From: Microbacterium sp. nov. GSS16
Lineage (GTDB): Bacteria > Actinomycetota > Actinomycetes > Actinomycetales > Microbacteriaceae
NCBI RefSeq assembly: GCF_028198145.1
Contig: NZ_CP116338.1
Span: forward strand, 1,116,001-1,180,000
Direction: 5' to 3'
Length of the DNA: 64,000 nt
The notes under the pieces are model-generated. The model was not told the DNA's origin. It worked only from the letters and a program-made list of their open reading frames with translations, and searched no databases. A program made the position numbers and the translations under genes. Of the stretch, positions 8,617 to 17,394 are shown piece by piece. Within the stretch, counting starts at the first letter, position 1. Each line of letters opens with the position of its first letter.

Positions 8617-10028
8617 GAGGCTCCATCCCATCCGGGCGGCGCGAACGCGCCGAGGGGGTCGTCGTCGAGGGTGCGGGTCTGTCCGGCGCCGCACACCGGC
8701 AGCCCGCGGCCGTCCGCGCGCGGGTCCGCGTGCTCCGTGAACCATGCGTCGAGCATCCGGCGCATCCGCGCCACCTCGTCGGCGTACGCGGGATCGTCGG
8801 CGAGGTTGCTGCGCTCGCGCGGATCGGCGGCCAGGTCGTACATCTCGTGCGGGCCGTACGGATGCCGGTGCACGTACTTGCGCTCCGCGGTGCGGATCAT
8901 CCGGACGGGGCCGTACTCGGTGTGCACGACGACCGGACGATCCGGTGTCTCGGCGCGCCCACCGCGCAGCACCGCAGCGAAGCTGCGCCCCGGCCCGTGC
9001 TCGAACGGCTCGGGGTCGAGTCCGAGCAGCTCGAGCAGGGTCGCCGGCAGGTCGTAGGCGCTGAGCAGCTCGTCACGCACCTCGCCCTCGGGTCGTACGC
9101 CGGGCCCGGCGACGATGAAGGGCACCATGACCGACTCGTCGTACATGTTCATCGGGAAGGTGCCGTTGCCCTTGCCCCAGAAGCCGTGCTGCCCGCAGCT
9201 GAACCCGTTGTCGCTGAGGAAGACCACGATGGTGTCGTCGGCGATGCGGTGCGTCTTCAGCCGGTCGAGCACGCGGCCGATGGCAGCATCCATCGCCGTC
9301 ACGGCCGCGAAGTAGCCGATCAGCGCCTCGCGGGTGTCGGCCTCGCCGCCGATCGGCGCGCCGTCGAGGGTCTGCAGCCAGGGATGCGGCTGCTCCTGCG
9401 GGCAGGTCTCGAACGCGCAGTCGCGATAGAGGTCGGTGAACTCCGCAGGATGCTGACCGGCGAACGGCTTGTGCGGCGCGGTGAAGTTCAGGGCCAGGAA
9501 GAACGGGGCGTCGTGCTGCTGCTCGGCGTCGAGGAACGCGATCGCATCGTCGGCGATCACATCGGTGAGGTAGTCGGTGACGTGCTCGGTGCGTCCGTCG
9601 CCGGTGTGCATCACCGCATCGTGGTACGGACTGCCGCCTCCATCGAGTGCGTACCAGTGCACGAAGCCGCGGCGCGGCACGTCGCTGGCGCCGAGGTGCC
9701 ACTTGCCCGAAAGGCCCAGCCGGTAGCCGGCGTCGGCGAGTGCATCGGTGAGCGTCGGCATCCCCGCGAGATGATCGCGGCCGGCAGCGCCGGAGTGCGC
9801 GCCGTCGAGGTAATCGTGCACGCCGTGAGTGGACGGAACCTGACCGGTGAGCAGACTGGCGCGGGCCGGTGAGCAGACGGGCGACGCGCAGAAGAACCGG
9901 TCGAGACGGATGCCGCGCGCGGCCAGCTCGTCGAGGACGGGGGTGCGGATCTCGCGGTTGCCCGCAGCGCCGAGCGCCCAGGGGCCCTGGTCGTCGCTGA
10001 CGATGAGGATGAGGTTCGGCCGCGTCAT
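8613..10028 (-). CDS. sulfatase, formylglycine-dependent, probably cytoplasmic (sulfatase 3)
   Basis: A 471-residue sulfatase with the complete core: VSDDQGPWALG for the first metal site, Cys52 in CSPARASLLTG as formylglycine precursor, GKWHLGASD for the catalytic Lys/His, and LSDNGFSCGQHGFWGKG for the second metal site. The last motif and the Asn-Met-Tyr-Asp-Glu-Ser stretch after it are typical of sulfatases acting on sugar sulfates. There is no export signal. It overlaps the Gfo/Idh gene upstream and sulfatase 2 downstream by four bases each (ATGA), so expression is tightly coupled. Confidence 0.9.
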   Translation of the reverse strand: MTRPNLILIVSDDQGPWALGAAGNREIRTPVLDELAARGIRLDRFFCASPVCSPARASLLTGQVPSTHGVHDYLDGAHSGAAGRDHLAGMPTLTDALADAGYRLGLSGKWHLGASDVPRRGFVHWYALDGGGSPYHDAVMHTGDGRTEHVTDYLTDVIADDAIAFLDAEQQHDAPFFLALNFTAPHKPFAGQHPAEFTDLYRDCAFETCPQEQPHPWLQTLDGAPIGGEADTREALIGYFAAVTAMDAAIGRVLDRLKTHRIADDTIVVFLSDNGFSCGQHGFWGKGNGTFPMNMYDESVMVPFIVAGPGVRPEGEVRDELLSAYDLPATLLELLGLDPEPFEHGPGRSFAAVLRGGRAETPDRPVVVHTEYGPVRMIRTAERKYVHRHPYGPHEMYDLAADPRERSNLADDPAYADEVARMRRMLDAWFTEHADPRADGRGLPVCGAGQTRTLDDDPLGAFAPPGWDGAS

Positions 10029-11020
10029 GTCAGCGCGTCCGCGTCGGCGAGCAGCAGAGCCGAGCCCTCCTCAGCGGAGCGGTATGCCGCGAGGACGAGC
10101 TCGACCACGTGCCTGGCGTGCTCCAGTGGCACGGTGGGTGCCCCGCCCTGCACGACGCGCTGGAAGTCGGCGAGCTGCGCGGTGAAGGCGCTCTGGATGT
10201 CATCCGGGTGGGTGCGGTGGATCAGCTGCGAGCGGCCGTCAGCGTGCACGGTGGTGCCGTGCCGAGGATCGATCTCGATGATGCCGCCCTCGCACACGAC
10301 GGTGACCAGGTCACCGCGCGTGGCAGGGTCGCTGACGACGACGATGCTGACCGCGACCCCGTTGTCGAGGCGCAGCATCATCGCACCGTCGGTCTCGACA
10401 GTCGAGCCGAAGCGGTTGACGGTGGTGGCGAGCATCTCGGCGGCTCGGCCGCCGCCGAACCACAGCGAGCGGTCGATGCAGTGTCCGCCGATGTTCATCA
10501 GCGCGCCGCCACCGGCGATCTCAGGGGAGAAGAACCAGGGTGAGCGGGTGCCGGGGCGATAGTCGGTGCTGCGGTTGTCGCGCACCATGCGCACCGCCCC
10601 CAGGCGGCCCGAGGCGAGCACCCGGTGAGCCTCGACCTTCTCGGGCAGGTAGTGCTGGATGTGTCCCACGGTCAGGGCGACGCCCGCGGTGTCGCACGCG
10701 GCGACCAGGCGGTCGCAGTCCTCAAGCGTGGTGGCCATGGGCTTCTCCACCAGCACATGCGCGCCGGCGGCAGCCGCGTCGACACCGATCGGCAGGTGCG
10801 TCGCGTGCGGCGTGTTCACGATCACGGCATCCACCGTTCCCGACTCCAGCATCGCCCGGTGGTCGGTGAAGACCGCGGCATCCGGGCATCCGGAGGCCAC
10901 CCTGCGAGCCGCCGTCTCGTCGATGTCGCAGACGGCGGCGAGCCGCATGCCGTCCAGCGTCGCAGCTGCGGCGCAGTGGTACGAGGCGACGGCCCCGGCT
11001 CCGATCAATCCGATCCGCAC
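10025..11020 (-). CDS. Gfo/Idh/MocA family oxidoreductase
   Basis: A 331-residue NAD(P)-dependent sugar oxidoreductase. The Rossmann motif GAGAVA is at residues 7-12, and the VEKPMATT motif with the catalytic-type Lys follows near residue 90. GGGALMNIGGHCIDRSLWF gives the usual substrate-site Asp/His pattern near residues 170-190. The start is GTG 11020, with GGGAGA six bases upstream. It lies between the regulator gene and two sulfatases, so it probably oxidises, epimerises or dehydrates a sugar released by desulfation, or acts as a glycosidase of the NAD-dependent type; the exact reaction cannot be read from sequence. Confidence 0.86.
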   Translation of the reverse strand: MRIGLIGAGAVASYHCAAAATLDGMRLAAVCDIDETAARRVASGCPDAAVFTDHRAMLESGTVDAVIVNTPHATHLPIGVDAAAAGAHVLVEKPMATTLEDCDRLVAACDTAGVALTVGHIQHYLPEKVEAHRVLASGRLGAVRMVRDNRSTDYRPGTRSPWFFSPEIAGGGALMNIGGHCIDRSLWFGGGRAAEMLATTVNRFGSTVETDGAMMLRLDNGVAVSIVVVSDPATRGDLVTVVCEGGIIEIDPRHGTTVHADGRSQLIHRTHPDDIQSAFTAQLADFQRVVQGGAPTVPLEHARHVVELVLAAYRSAEEGSALLLADADALT

Positions 11021-11035
11021 GTGTATCTCCCTCGA

Positions 11036-12160
11036 TCAGTCCTGGTGAAGTGCGCTCGCCCCGCACGAGCGGCGTATGACGATGCGCGGCCGCAGCCGGA
11101 TCTGGTGCAGCGGGCATTCGTCGCCCTCCACCAGCCGGCGCAGCATGACGTCAGCGGCCATGCGGCCGATGCGGTACTTGGGCGGCGCCACTGCGGTCAG
11201 CGGCACCTCGGCCAGATCCGCGACCTCGTCGTCGTACGAGACGAGCGCGACGTCATCGGGGATTCGCACTCCGGCCCGGCGGGCGGCGCCCTGCAGGAGG
11301 GCCGCCTCCCGATCGCCGAAGATGAGGGCGGCGGTGGCCTCGAACTCCCGCAGCGCGGTGAAGGCGGAAGAGCCGGAATCGGCTTCCCACTCCTGCTTCG
11401 TCTGCGCGAACTCGAGCCCCGATGGGAGCCCCAGATCGGCGATGGCGCGACCGAAGCCTCGCACGATGCCGAACTCGGTGACCGTGGCCGAACGCGTGAG
11501 AAGAGCGATGCGCGAGTGGCCCAGCCGCGCGAGGTGCGCGATCGCGTCGTAGGCACCACCGGCATGGTCGGAGCACACGTGCTCGGTGGTGTCGGCGGGG
11601 CCGACATCGGCGAGGCTGCGCTCGACGAGGACCACCGGGGCGGGCAGCGCCATCAGCTGCTGGGCACGGGCGAGGGGATCGTCGAGTCCGGTGAGCGTCG
11701 GAGCCAGGATCAGGCCGTCGACGCCCGCATCCAGCAGCGACGCGATCGCGTCATCCTCGCGCTCGGGCTGATATCGGTAGGTGGCGAGCTGCAGCGAGGC
11801 GCCCGCCGCCTGCAGCGACTCGTCGATGCCCTGCAGAACGCGCGGGTAGTAGAGCTGTGTGTCGGGCAGCAGCACGCCGATGCGCCGACGGGTGCGCTCC
11901 TCTCGCGGGCGCGTGTGCGCGACGAAGCTGCCGGCTCCCTGACGCCGCACGACGATGCGTTCGGCCACCAGCTCGTCGAACGCGCGGCGCACCGTGGTCA
12001 GCGACAGACCGGTCTCCTTCGAGAGCTCCTGCTCTGTGGGCAGCTTCTGGCCCGCCGTCCAGGTGCCGGCGAGGATCCCGCGACGAAGCTGATCTGCGAG
12101 GAGCTCGAACTTCAATCCCCGCGATTCTGCGTCGCGCACCGTTGCGCGCTTTCCGGCCAT
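11036..12160 (-). CDS. transcriptional regulator: GntR-type HTH plus LacI-type sugar sensor
   Basis: A 374-residue regulator. Residues 15-85 form a GntR-type winged helix (LPTEQELSKETGLSLTTVRRAF is the recognition region), followed from about residue 92 by a LacI/periplasmic-binding-like sensor domain (RIGVLLPDTQLYYPRVLQGID). This is the AraR-type architecture, so the effector is probably an imported sugar. The gene is the first of the minus-strand sulfatase operon, 15 bases ahead of the Gfo/Idh gene, and is divergent from the importer operon. It likely controls both through the 12161-12390 interval and possibly also the palindrome at 5631-5674. Confidence 0.88.
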   Translation of the reverse strand: MAGKRATVRDAESRGLKFELLADQLRRGILAGTWTAGQKLPTEQELSKETGLSLTTVRRAFDELVAERIVVRRQGAGSFVAHTRPREERTRRRIGVLLPDTQLYYPRVLQGIDESLQAAGASLQLATYRYQPEREDDAIASLLDAGVDGLILAPTLTGLDDPLARAQQLMALPAPVVLVERSLADVGPADTTEHVCSDHAGGAYDAIAHLARLGHSRIALLTRSATVTEFGIVRGFGRAIADLGLPSGLEFAQTKQEWEADSGSSAFTALREFEATAALIFGDREAALLQGAARRAGVRIPDDVALVSYDDEVADLAEVPLTAVAPPKYRIGRMAADVMLRRLVEGDECPLHQIRLRPRIVIRRSCGASALHQD

Positions 12161-12204
12161 GCCGATCCCCTCCGTCGTTCTTCCTTTGATTCTTCGGTCC
12201 TTGA

Positions 12205-12221
12205 GAGAAGGAATAAAGACG
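12205..12221. promoter_or_regulatory. possible regulator half-site (left type)
   Basis: The sequence GAGAAGGAATAAAGACG resembles the left arm and spacer start of the 5631 palindrome (GAGAAG, then AAGACG). It lies in the divergent interval between the regulator gene and the importer operon. Assignment rests on similarity by eye only. Confidence 0.3.
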
Positions 12222-12314
12222 TATTCAACGATTACTTCCGTGTATCAGGCGCCTTGCGGAGGCGGGAAGCAAGGAGCCGTCGCAACAGAACGATCACGGA
12301 TATCGGAATACTCC

Positions 12315-12330
12315 TTGAATGCTCTTCTAT
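12315..12330. promoter_or_regulatory. possible regulator half-site (right type)
   Basis: TTGAATGCTCTTCTAT matches the right arm of the palindrome at 5659-5674 at 13 of 16 positions. It lies about 60 bases before the solute-binding-protein start, a suitable position for control of the importer operon. The rest of the 12161-12390 interval holds no gene I can support. Confidence 0.35.
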
Positions 12331-12390
12331 CGAGGGGCGAAAGTCGACCCACGCAGGCGACGATGCCGCGCACAGACGAAAGGAAATCCG

Positions 12391-13683
12391 ATGGCGAAGA
12401 TCCGAAAGGTCTCAGCACTTGCCCTCATCGGCGCGGTCGCGCTCACCGCCGCCGGATGCTCGTCCGCATCAGGCGGCGGGTCCAGCGACTCCGGAGAGTT
12501 CACCTACTGGGCGATGTGGAAAGAGGGCGAGGCGCAGCAGAAGGTCGTCGCCCAGGCCATCGCCGACTTCGAGAAGGAGACCGGCATCGAGGTGAACGTC
12601 CAGTGGCAGGGGCGCGACAATCTCAAGAAGACCGTCCCCACTCTCAACACGAACAAGGTCCCCGACCTCGTCGACGGCTCGTTCGCGAAGACCGCGCCCG
12701 TGCTGGCTGAGACCGGACAGGCGAAGCCGCTCACCGAGGCGTATGCCGCAGAGGTCGACGGCGAGAAGGTGTCGTCGCTGATCCCCGAGGCGTACCTCGA
12801 AGACGACGTGCTCACCGTCGAGGGCGAGGATGCGCCGTGGATGCTGCCCTACTCGCTCACCAGTGACGCGATCTGGTTCAACAAGGCGGCGCATCCCGAG
12901 CTCGCCGAGAACGCGCCCGAGACCTGGGACGACTTCCTCAAGACCATGGATGAGATGAAGGCCGCGGGCGAGACGCCGATCGCCATCGACGGCGACGTCG
13001 CCGGCTACAACGCCTATTGGTACACCTCGGCGATGGTCGGACTCGCCGGGCCCGGCTCGCTTCGCAAGATGGCCGCCGACAAGACCGGCGAGGCATGGGA
13101 CGACCCGGAGGCGCTCGAGGCCGCGCAGATGATCGAGGAGCTCGTCGAGGGCGACTACTTCATCGACGGATACAACGCCAGCAAGTGGCCCGCGCAGCAG
13201 CAGGTCTGGGCGGACGACAAGGCCGTGATGCTCTTCAACGGCACGTGGATCCCCACCGAGACCGGCCCGTACGCCGCCGACGGCTTCGAGTACTCGTCGT
13301 TCCCGTTCCCGTCGCTGGGAGACACCGCGCGGGCCGACTTCGTCGGATTCTCCGTGCCGGCTCGCGCGAAGAACTCCGAGAACGCGCAGAAGTTCGCGGC
13401 GTTCTTCCTGAACAAGAAGTACCAGGACGCCCTCGGCACCGACGCCAAGATCATCCCGATCAGGTCCGACGCGGCTGTCAGCGAGGAGATGTCGACCGTC
13501 AAGGATGCTCTGGACGCTGCGGACTCGTACTACATGCAGAACGACGGCATCAGTTTCCCCGGCTACACCGAGAAGCTGCTGTGGCCCGCGCTGAGCGACC
13601 TCGTGCTGGGCAAGACCGACGCGAAGACGTTCGTCGAGACGATGAAGACCGGACAGGTCGACTATTGGAAGCAGAACTCGTGA
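12391..13683 (+). CDS. ABC importer solute-binding lipoprotein (family 1), sulfated-glycan locus
   Basis: A 430-residue extracellular sugar-binding protein. A short positive N-terminus, a hydrophobic helix and the lipobox LTAAGC, with Cys23 as the lipid anchor, mark it as a membrane-attached lipoprotein; a Ser/Gly-rich linker follows. The body is a family 1 (MalE-like) binding protein. I chose ATG 12391 because AAAGGA lies just upstream and the lipoprotein signal starts there; an upstream in-frame ATG at 12319 would put the signal peptide deep inside the protein. The next gene overlaps by four bases (GTGA). The ligand is probably a sulfated oligosaccharide, inferred only from the surrounding sulfatases. 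Confidence 0.9.
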   Translation: MAKIRKVSALALIGAVALTAAGCSSASGGGSSDSGEFTYWAMWKEGEAQQKVVAQAIADFEKETGIEVNVQWQGRDNLKKTVPTLNTNKVPDLVDGSFAKTAPVLAETGQAKPLTEAYAAEVDGEKVSSLIPEAYLEDDVLTVEGEDAPWMLPYSLTSDAIWFNKAAHPELAENAPETWDDFLKTMDEMKAAGETPIAIDGDVAGYNAYWYTSAMVGLAGPGSLRKMAADKTGEAWDDPEALEAAQMIEELVEGDYFIDGYNASKWPAQQQVWADDKAVMLFNGTWIPTETGPYAADGFEYSSFPFPSLGDTARADFVGFSVPARAKNSENAQKFAAFFLNKKYQDALGTDAKIIPIRSDAAVSEEMSTVKDALDAADSYYMQNDGISFPGYTEKLLWPALSDLVLGKTDAKTFVETMKTGQVDYWKQNS

Positions 13684-14639
13684 CCGACGTCGCTCTGGCG
13701 CCCGCCGCCCCCCTCCCCGCCGCCCCTCGCGGGCGGCGGGGAGGGGGCAGCACGATCGACCAGGCCCGCCGCCGCCTGTTCGTGCCGTTCGTCGGCCCCG
13801 CGTTCGTGCTGTACACGATCCTTTTCGTGGTGCCCTCGGTGTACGCGATCTGGATCAGCTTCAACAAGTGGGCCGGTGCCGGCCCCATGGAGTTCGTCGG
13901 CCTCGGCAACTACGTCCGGCTGTTCAACGACAAGCTCTTCGTGCGATCGTTCGGCAACACGCTGCTGCTGCTGTTCGTCGTCGGGCTGGCGATCTTCGTG
14001 ATCGCCTTCGCCCTCACGCTCGTGCTGCGCGATATGACGGGCAAGAAGATCGCGCGGTCGGTGATCTTCTTCCCGCATCTGGTCAACGCGATGATCTTCG
14101 GCGTCCTCGCCGGATTCATCTTCAACCCGGGCGGCCTGGTCAACACGCTGCTCGGCGCCTTCGGCGTGACCGATCCGCCCGCCTGGCTCTCTCAGGACAA
14201 CCTGTTCCCCCTGATCATGGTGATGATGACGTGGATCACCACGGGCTACTTCACCACGATCCTCATGGCCGGCGTCGACCGCATCCCGCCGTACTACTAC
14301 GAGGACTGCGCCCTCGCCGGCGCGAACGCCTGGCAGCGGCTGCGCCACGTCATCCTGCCCCTGACCTGGGACGTGTTCGGCACGTGCGCCGTGCTGTGGA
14401 CGATCTCGTCGGTCAAGATCTTCGAGATCATCTGGATCTTCGGCGGATCGACCGGTGCGGGCATGCCGCCGACGCAGACCTGGACCACTGCGGTGTACAC
14501 CTACGTCACCGCCTTCTCCGGCGAATCCGTGCCCGCCTACGGCGCGGCATCCGCCTCGGCCGTGCTCTCGCTTGCGCTCGTGTCGGTGCTGGTGCTGCTG
14601 CTGCGCCGCGTCATGAAGCGCGAAGCGATCGAGTTCTAG
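13680..14639 (+). CDS. sugar ABC importer permease (MalF-like)
   Basis: A 319-residue inner-membrane permease with six predicted membrane helices after a Pro/Ala/Gly-rich cytoplasmic N-terminus. The cytoplasmic EAA-like loop (YEDCALAGANAWQRLRHVILP) that docks the ATPase is at about residues 205-225. The GTG start overlaps the preceding stop. Codons 10-23 coincide with a perfect 17-bp GC hairpin at 13709-13747. An alternative GTG at 13782 would leave the hairpin outside the gene but lacks a ribosome site. No ATPase gene is present in the locus, so a shared MsiK-type ATPase elsewhere is likely. Confidence 0.9.
   Translation: MTDVALAPAAPLPAAPRGRRGGGSTIDQARRRLFVPFVGPAFVLYTILFVVPSVYAIWISFNKWAGAGPMEFVGLGNYVRLFNDKLFVRSFGNTLLLLFVVGLAIFVIAFALTLVLRDMTGKKIARSVIFFPHLVNAMIFGVLAGFIFNPGGLVNTLLGAFGVTDPPAWLSQDNLFPLIMVMMTWITTGYFTTILMAGVDRIPPYYYEDCALAGANAWQRLRHVILPLTWDVFGTCAVLWTISSVKIFEIIWIFGGSTGAGMPPTQTWTTAVYTYVTAFSGESVPAYGAASASAVLSLALVSVLVLLLRRVMKREAIEF
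13709..13747 (+). other. 17-bp GC hairpin just after the binding-protein gene
   Basis: Perfect 17-base arms at 13709-13725 and 13731-13747 with a 5-base loop. It begins 25 bases after the solute-binding-protein stop and lies inside the first codons of the permease. A likely role is to protect the binding-protein mRNA end or reduce permease expression. Confidence 0.6.
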
Positions 14640-14647
14640 GAGACATC

Positions 14648-15571
14648 GTGACTGCGACCCTCACCGAAGACACCACCCGCACCATCGTGGTGCCCCCCGA
14701 GCGCCGTCGTCCGCGCCGCCGGACCCGCGCCGCCATCGGCAACGACCGCAGCGTGATCCGTGCGATCGGGATCGTGCTGCTGTGGGCCTTCGTCGTGCTC
14801 AACGTCGCGTGGATGGTGTGGATGGTCATCCAGGCTTTCCGCGACACCCGCTCGATTCTCGCCGACCCGTGGGGGCTGCCCACCTCGCTCGACCCGGTGA
14901 ACTTCGTCACCGCCTGGACGGTCGGCGACTTCGCGACGGCGACGATGAACAGCGTCGTGACCACGCTGGTCTCGTCGTTCCTGACCGTCGCACTCGCGGC
15001 CCCCGCGGCGTACTACCTGAGCCGCGTCGAGAACCGGCTCACCAACTCGCTGACGATGTACTTCGTGCTCGGGCTCGGCATCCCCGCCCAGGTGATCGTC
15101 ATCCCGCTGTTCGTCATGCTGAACGAGGTCTACCTCACCGACAGTCTCATCGGGCTCAACCTCGTGTACATCGGCGTCTCGATGCCGTTCACCGTCTTCC
15201 TGCTCACGGCGTTCTTCCGGTCCCTGCCGCTGGAGATGGAGGAGGCCGCGGCGCTCGACGGCACCACAGCCTTCGGCACCTTCTGGCGCATCACGCTGCC
15301 GCTGGCCAAGGGCGGCATCCTCACCGCGTTCGTGCTGCAGGTCATCTCGCATTGGAACGAGACCCTCCTCGCTCTCACGCTGCTGCAGTCCACCGAGAAG
15401 TACACGCTGCCCGTGGCGTTGATCTCGTTCATCCAGCAGCAGACCTACTCCGGCGCCGACTGGGGCGGGCTGTTCGCAGGACTGTGCATCGTCGTGCTGC
15501 CGATGCTGGCGATCTATCTGTGGCTGGGTCGCCGGCTCACCGAGGGTCTCACCCTCGGCATGGGCAAATGA
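14648..15571 (+). CDS. sugar ABC importer permease (MalG-like)
   Basis: A 307-residue permease with about six membrane helices and a clear EAA loop, EEAAALDGTTAFGTFWRITLPL, at roughly residues 198-220. Start is GTG 14648, preceded by AGGAGA at 14638-14643, which overlaps the stop of the first permease. It forms the heterodimeric membrane channel with the previous gene product. Its stop overlaps the start of sulfatase 4 by four bases (ATGA), which ties desulfation to uptake in one transcript. Confidence 0.92.
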   Translation: MTATLTEDTTRTIVVPPERRRPRRRTRAAIGNDRSVIRAIGIVLLWAFVVLNVAWMVWMVIQAFRDTRSILADPWGLPTSLDPVNFVTAWTVGDFATATMNSVVTTLVSSFLTVALAAPAAYYLSRVENRLTNSLTMYFVLGLGIPAQVIVIPLFVMLNEVYLTDSLIGLNLVYIGVSMPFTVFLLTAFFRSLPLEMEEAAALDGTTAFGTFWRITLPLAKGGILTAFVLQVISHWNETLLALTLLQSTEKYTLPVALISFIQQQTYSGADWGGLFAGLCIVVLPMLAIYLWLGRRLTEGLTLGMGK

Positions 15572-16917
15572 CTTCGGTGGCGGCGCGGCCGAACCTGCTC
15601 GTGGTGATGGCCGACCAGCTCGGCGCGCACGTCATCGACCGCGATGAGGGATGGGTCGACACTCCGCACCTCGATCGGCTGCGCCGGTCGGGGGCGGAGT
15701 TCACCCGGGCCACCGTTACCTTCCCGCTGTGCGTGCCCTCGCGGGCGTCGCTGCTGACCGGACGGATGCCGCACGAACTCGGCGTCGGCGGCAACCGGCA
15801 GGGTTCGGCGGTGGCGGAGCCGGGGGCGCGCCCCGACAGCATGGGGCACCTGCTCACGGCCGCCGGGTACGACTGCGCGTATGCGGGCAAGTGGCATGCG
15901 ATCTCGCCCAGCGCGCCGCCGGATGCGGGGTTCGAGGTGCTGCATCCCTTCGGCGATCGCGGTCTCGCCGACGCGGCTGTGCAGTGGCTGCGCAGCCGCG
16001 GGGAGGCCTCACGACCCTTCCTGCTGTTCGCCTCGTTCGACGATCCGCACAGCATCTGCGAGTACGCGCGGCGCCAGCCGATGCCTTACGGCGACGTCGA
16101 TCCCGGTGCGGCACGGGACGCCCCGCCGCTGCCGGCGAACTTCGAGCCAGCCCCGTTCGAGGCCGAGGCGGTGCGCTTCGAGAAGGGCGCCGCCCAGCAG
16201 ACCTACGGCACAGCCGAGTACACACCCGAGGAGTGGCGGCAGTACCGCGCCGCCTACCGACGGCTCGTCGAGCGCACGGATGCCCAGCTGGGGCGGATCC
16301 TCGAGGCGCTCGACGAGTCGGGTCTCACGGACTCGACCCTGGTGGTGTTCACGAGCGATCACGGCGACGGCGACGGCGCGCACCGGTGGAATCAGAAGAC
16401 GGCGCTGTTCGAGGAGTGCGTGCGAGTGCCGCTGATCGTGTCAGGGCCCGGCGTGGCGCCCGGGCTGCGGACCGATCCGGTATCGGCCGGACTCGACGTG
16501 CTGCCCACCCTGCTCGAGGCCGCCGGAGCGCCTGAGCCCGCAGGGCGGCTCGGCCGCCCGCTGCCCCTCGTGGACGATGCGGATGGGGCATCCGATCGCG
16601 TCGTCGGAGTCGAGACCCGCTTCGAGCGCGCCGACCCGCCCCTCACCCGTGGCCGCGCGGTCTATCGAGGCCGGTACAAGTACGTGGTCTACAGCTGGGG
16701 CAGGAACCGGGAGCAGCTGCACGACGTGGTCGCCGATCCGGGCGAGCGCCGCAACCTCGCCGTCGAGTCGGCGTTCGACGCAGTGCGGGAGGACATGCGG
16801 GCGAGTCTGCTGCAGTGGTGCATCGACACCGATGACCACGAGTTCCTCAAACTGGTCCCGCTGCCGGCGGATGCCACGGAGGGCACGCAGGAGCGGATCT
16901 TCGCCGTGCCCTACTGA
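15568..16917 (+). CDS. sulfatase, formylglycine-dependent, probably cytoplasmic (sulfatase 4)
   Basis: A 449-residue sulfatase encoded directly behind the importer genes. The core includes NLLVVMADQLG, Cys55 in CVPSRASLLTG as formylglycine precursor, GKWHA, and TSDHGDGDGAHRWNQK for the second metal site. The DHGDGDGAH pattern differs from the other three sulfatases and suggests a different sulfate position or sugar. There is no signal peptide, so substrate delivered by the importer would meet it in the cytosol. The start is ATG 15568, overlapping the permease stop. Confidence 0.9.
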   Translation: MTSVAARPNLLVVMADQLGAHVIDRDEGWVDTPHLDRLRRSGAEFTRATVTFPLCVPSRASLLTGRMPHELGVGGNRQGSAVAEPGARPDSMGHLLTAAGYDCAYAGKWHAISPSAPPDAGFEVLHPFGDRGLADAAVQWLRSRGEASRPFLLFASFDDPHSICEYARRQPMPYGDVDPGAARDAPPLPANFEPAPFEAEAVRFEKGAAQQTYGTAEYTPEEWRQYRAAYRRLVERTDAQLGRILEALDESGLTDSTLVVFTSDHGDGDGAHRWNQKTALFEECVRVPLIVSGPGVAPGLRTDPVSAGLDVLPTLLEAAGAPEPAGRLGRPLPLVDDADGASDRVVGVETRFERADPPLTRGRAVYRGRYKYVVYSWGRNREQLHDVVADPGERRNLAVESAFDAVREDMRASLLQWCIDTDDHEFLKLVPLPADATEGTQERIFAVPY

Positions 16918-16988
16918 CCCGCCGTGCCCTTGCGTGCTCGGCGGAGCAGGCGCACAATGACCGCGTCAGGCGAAGAGAGGACGAGACG

Positions 16989-17348
16989 ATGGCACACGGT
17001 GACATCACGCACATCGACATCCCGGTGAGCGACATGGCGAGTGCGAGCGGGTTCTACAGCAGGCTGTTCGGCTGGAACATCGCCGAGCTGCCCGGTTTCG
17101 AGGGGTACCCGATGTGGCAGGCCCCGAACGGGATCTCGGGCGGCGGACTCGCACCGCGCGACGAGGGCTTCACCCAACCTCGGTCGTACGTCGAGGTCGA
17201 CTCGATCGATGAGACGATCGCCGCGGCGAAGGAGGCCGGCGGCAGCGTGCTGATGGAGAAGATGCCCATCACCGACACCAGCGCGTGGGCGGTGATCAGC
17301 GACCTCGACGGCAACAGCATCGGTCTGTACGAGGGCACCGTCGGCTGA
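16989..17348 (+). CDS. VOC (glyoxalase/bleomycin-resistance) family protein
   Basis: A 119-residue single VOC domain with the expected beta-alpha-beta-beta-beta repeats: ITHIDIPVSDMASASGFYSRLFGW in the first module and a DLDGNSIGLYEG ending in the second. Members include lyases, dioxygenases and resistance proteins, so function is open. A GAGAGGA ribosome site lies shortly upstream of ATG 16989. It is 70 bases from sulfatase 4 and followed by a hairpin, so it may be a single-gene unit. Confidence 0.8.
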   Translation: MAHGDITHIDIPVSDMASASGFYSRLFGWNIAELPGFEGYPMWQAPNGISGGGLAPRDEGFTQPRSYVEVDSIDETIAAAKEAGGSVLMEKMPITDTSAWAVISDLDGNSIGLYEGTVG

Positions 17349-17394
17349 CCCGGCTGCGGCCGGCCGGGGGCGTGGCCGACGTCGGTGCACTGAT

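Noticed and set aside
12319..12390. Upstream ATG as start of the sulfated-glycan binding protein
   Set aside because: It would place 24 Arg-rich residues before a good lipoprotein signal; ATG 12391 has the ribosome site.
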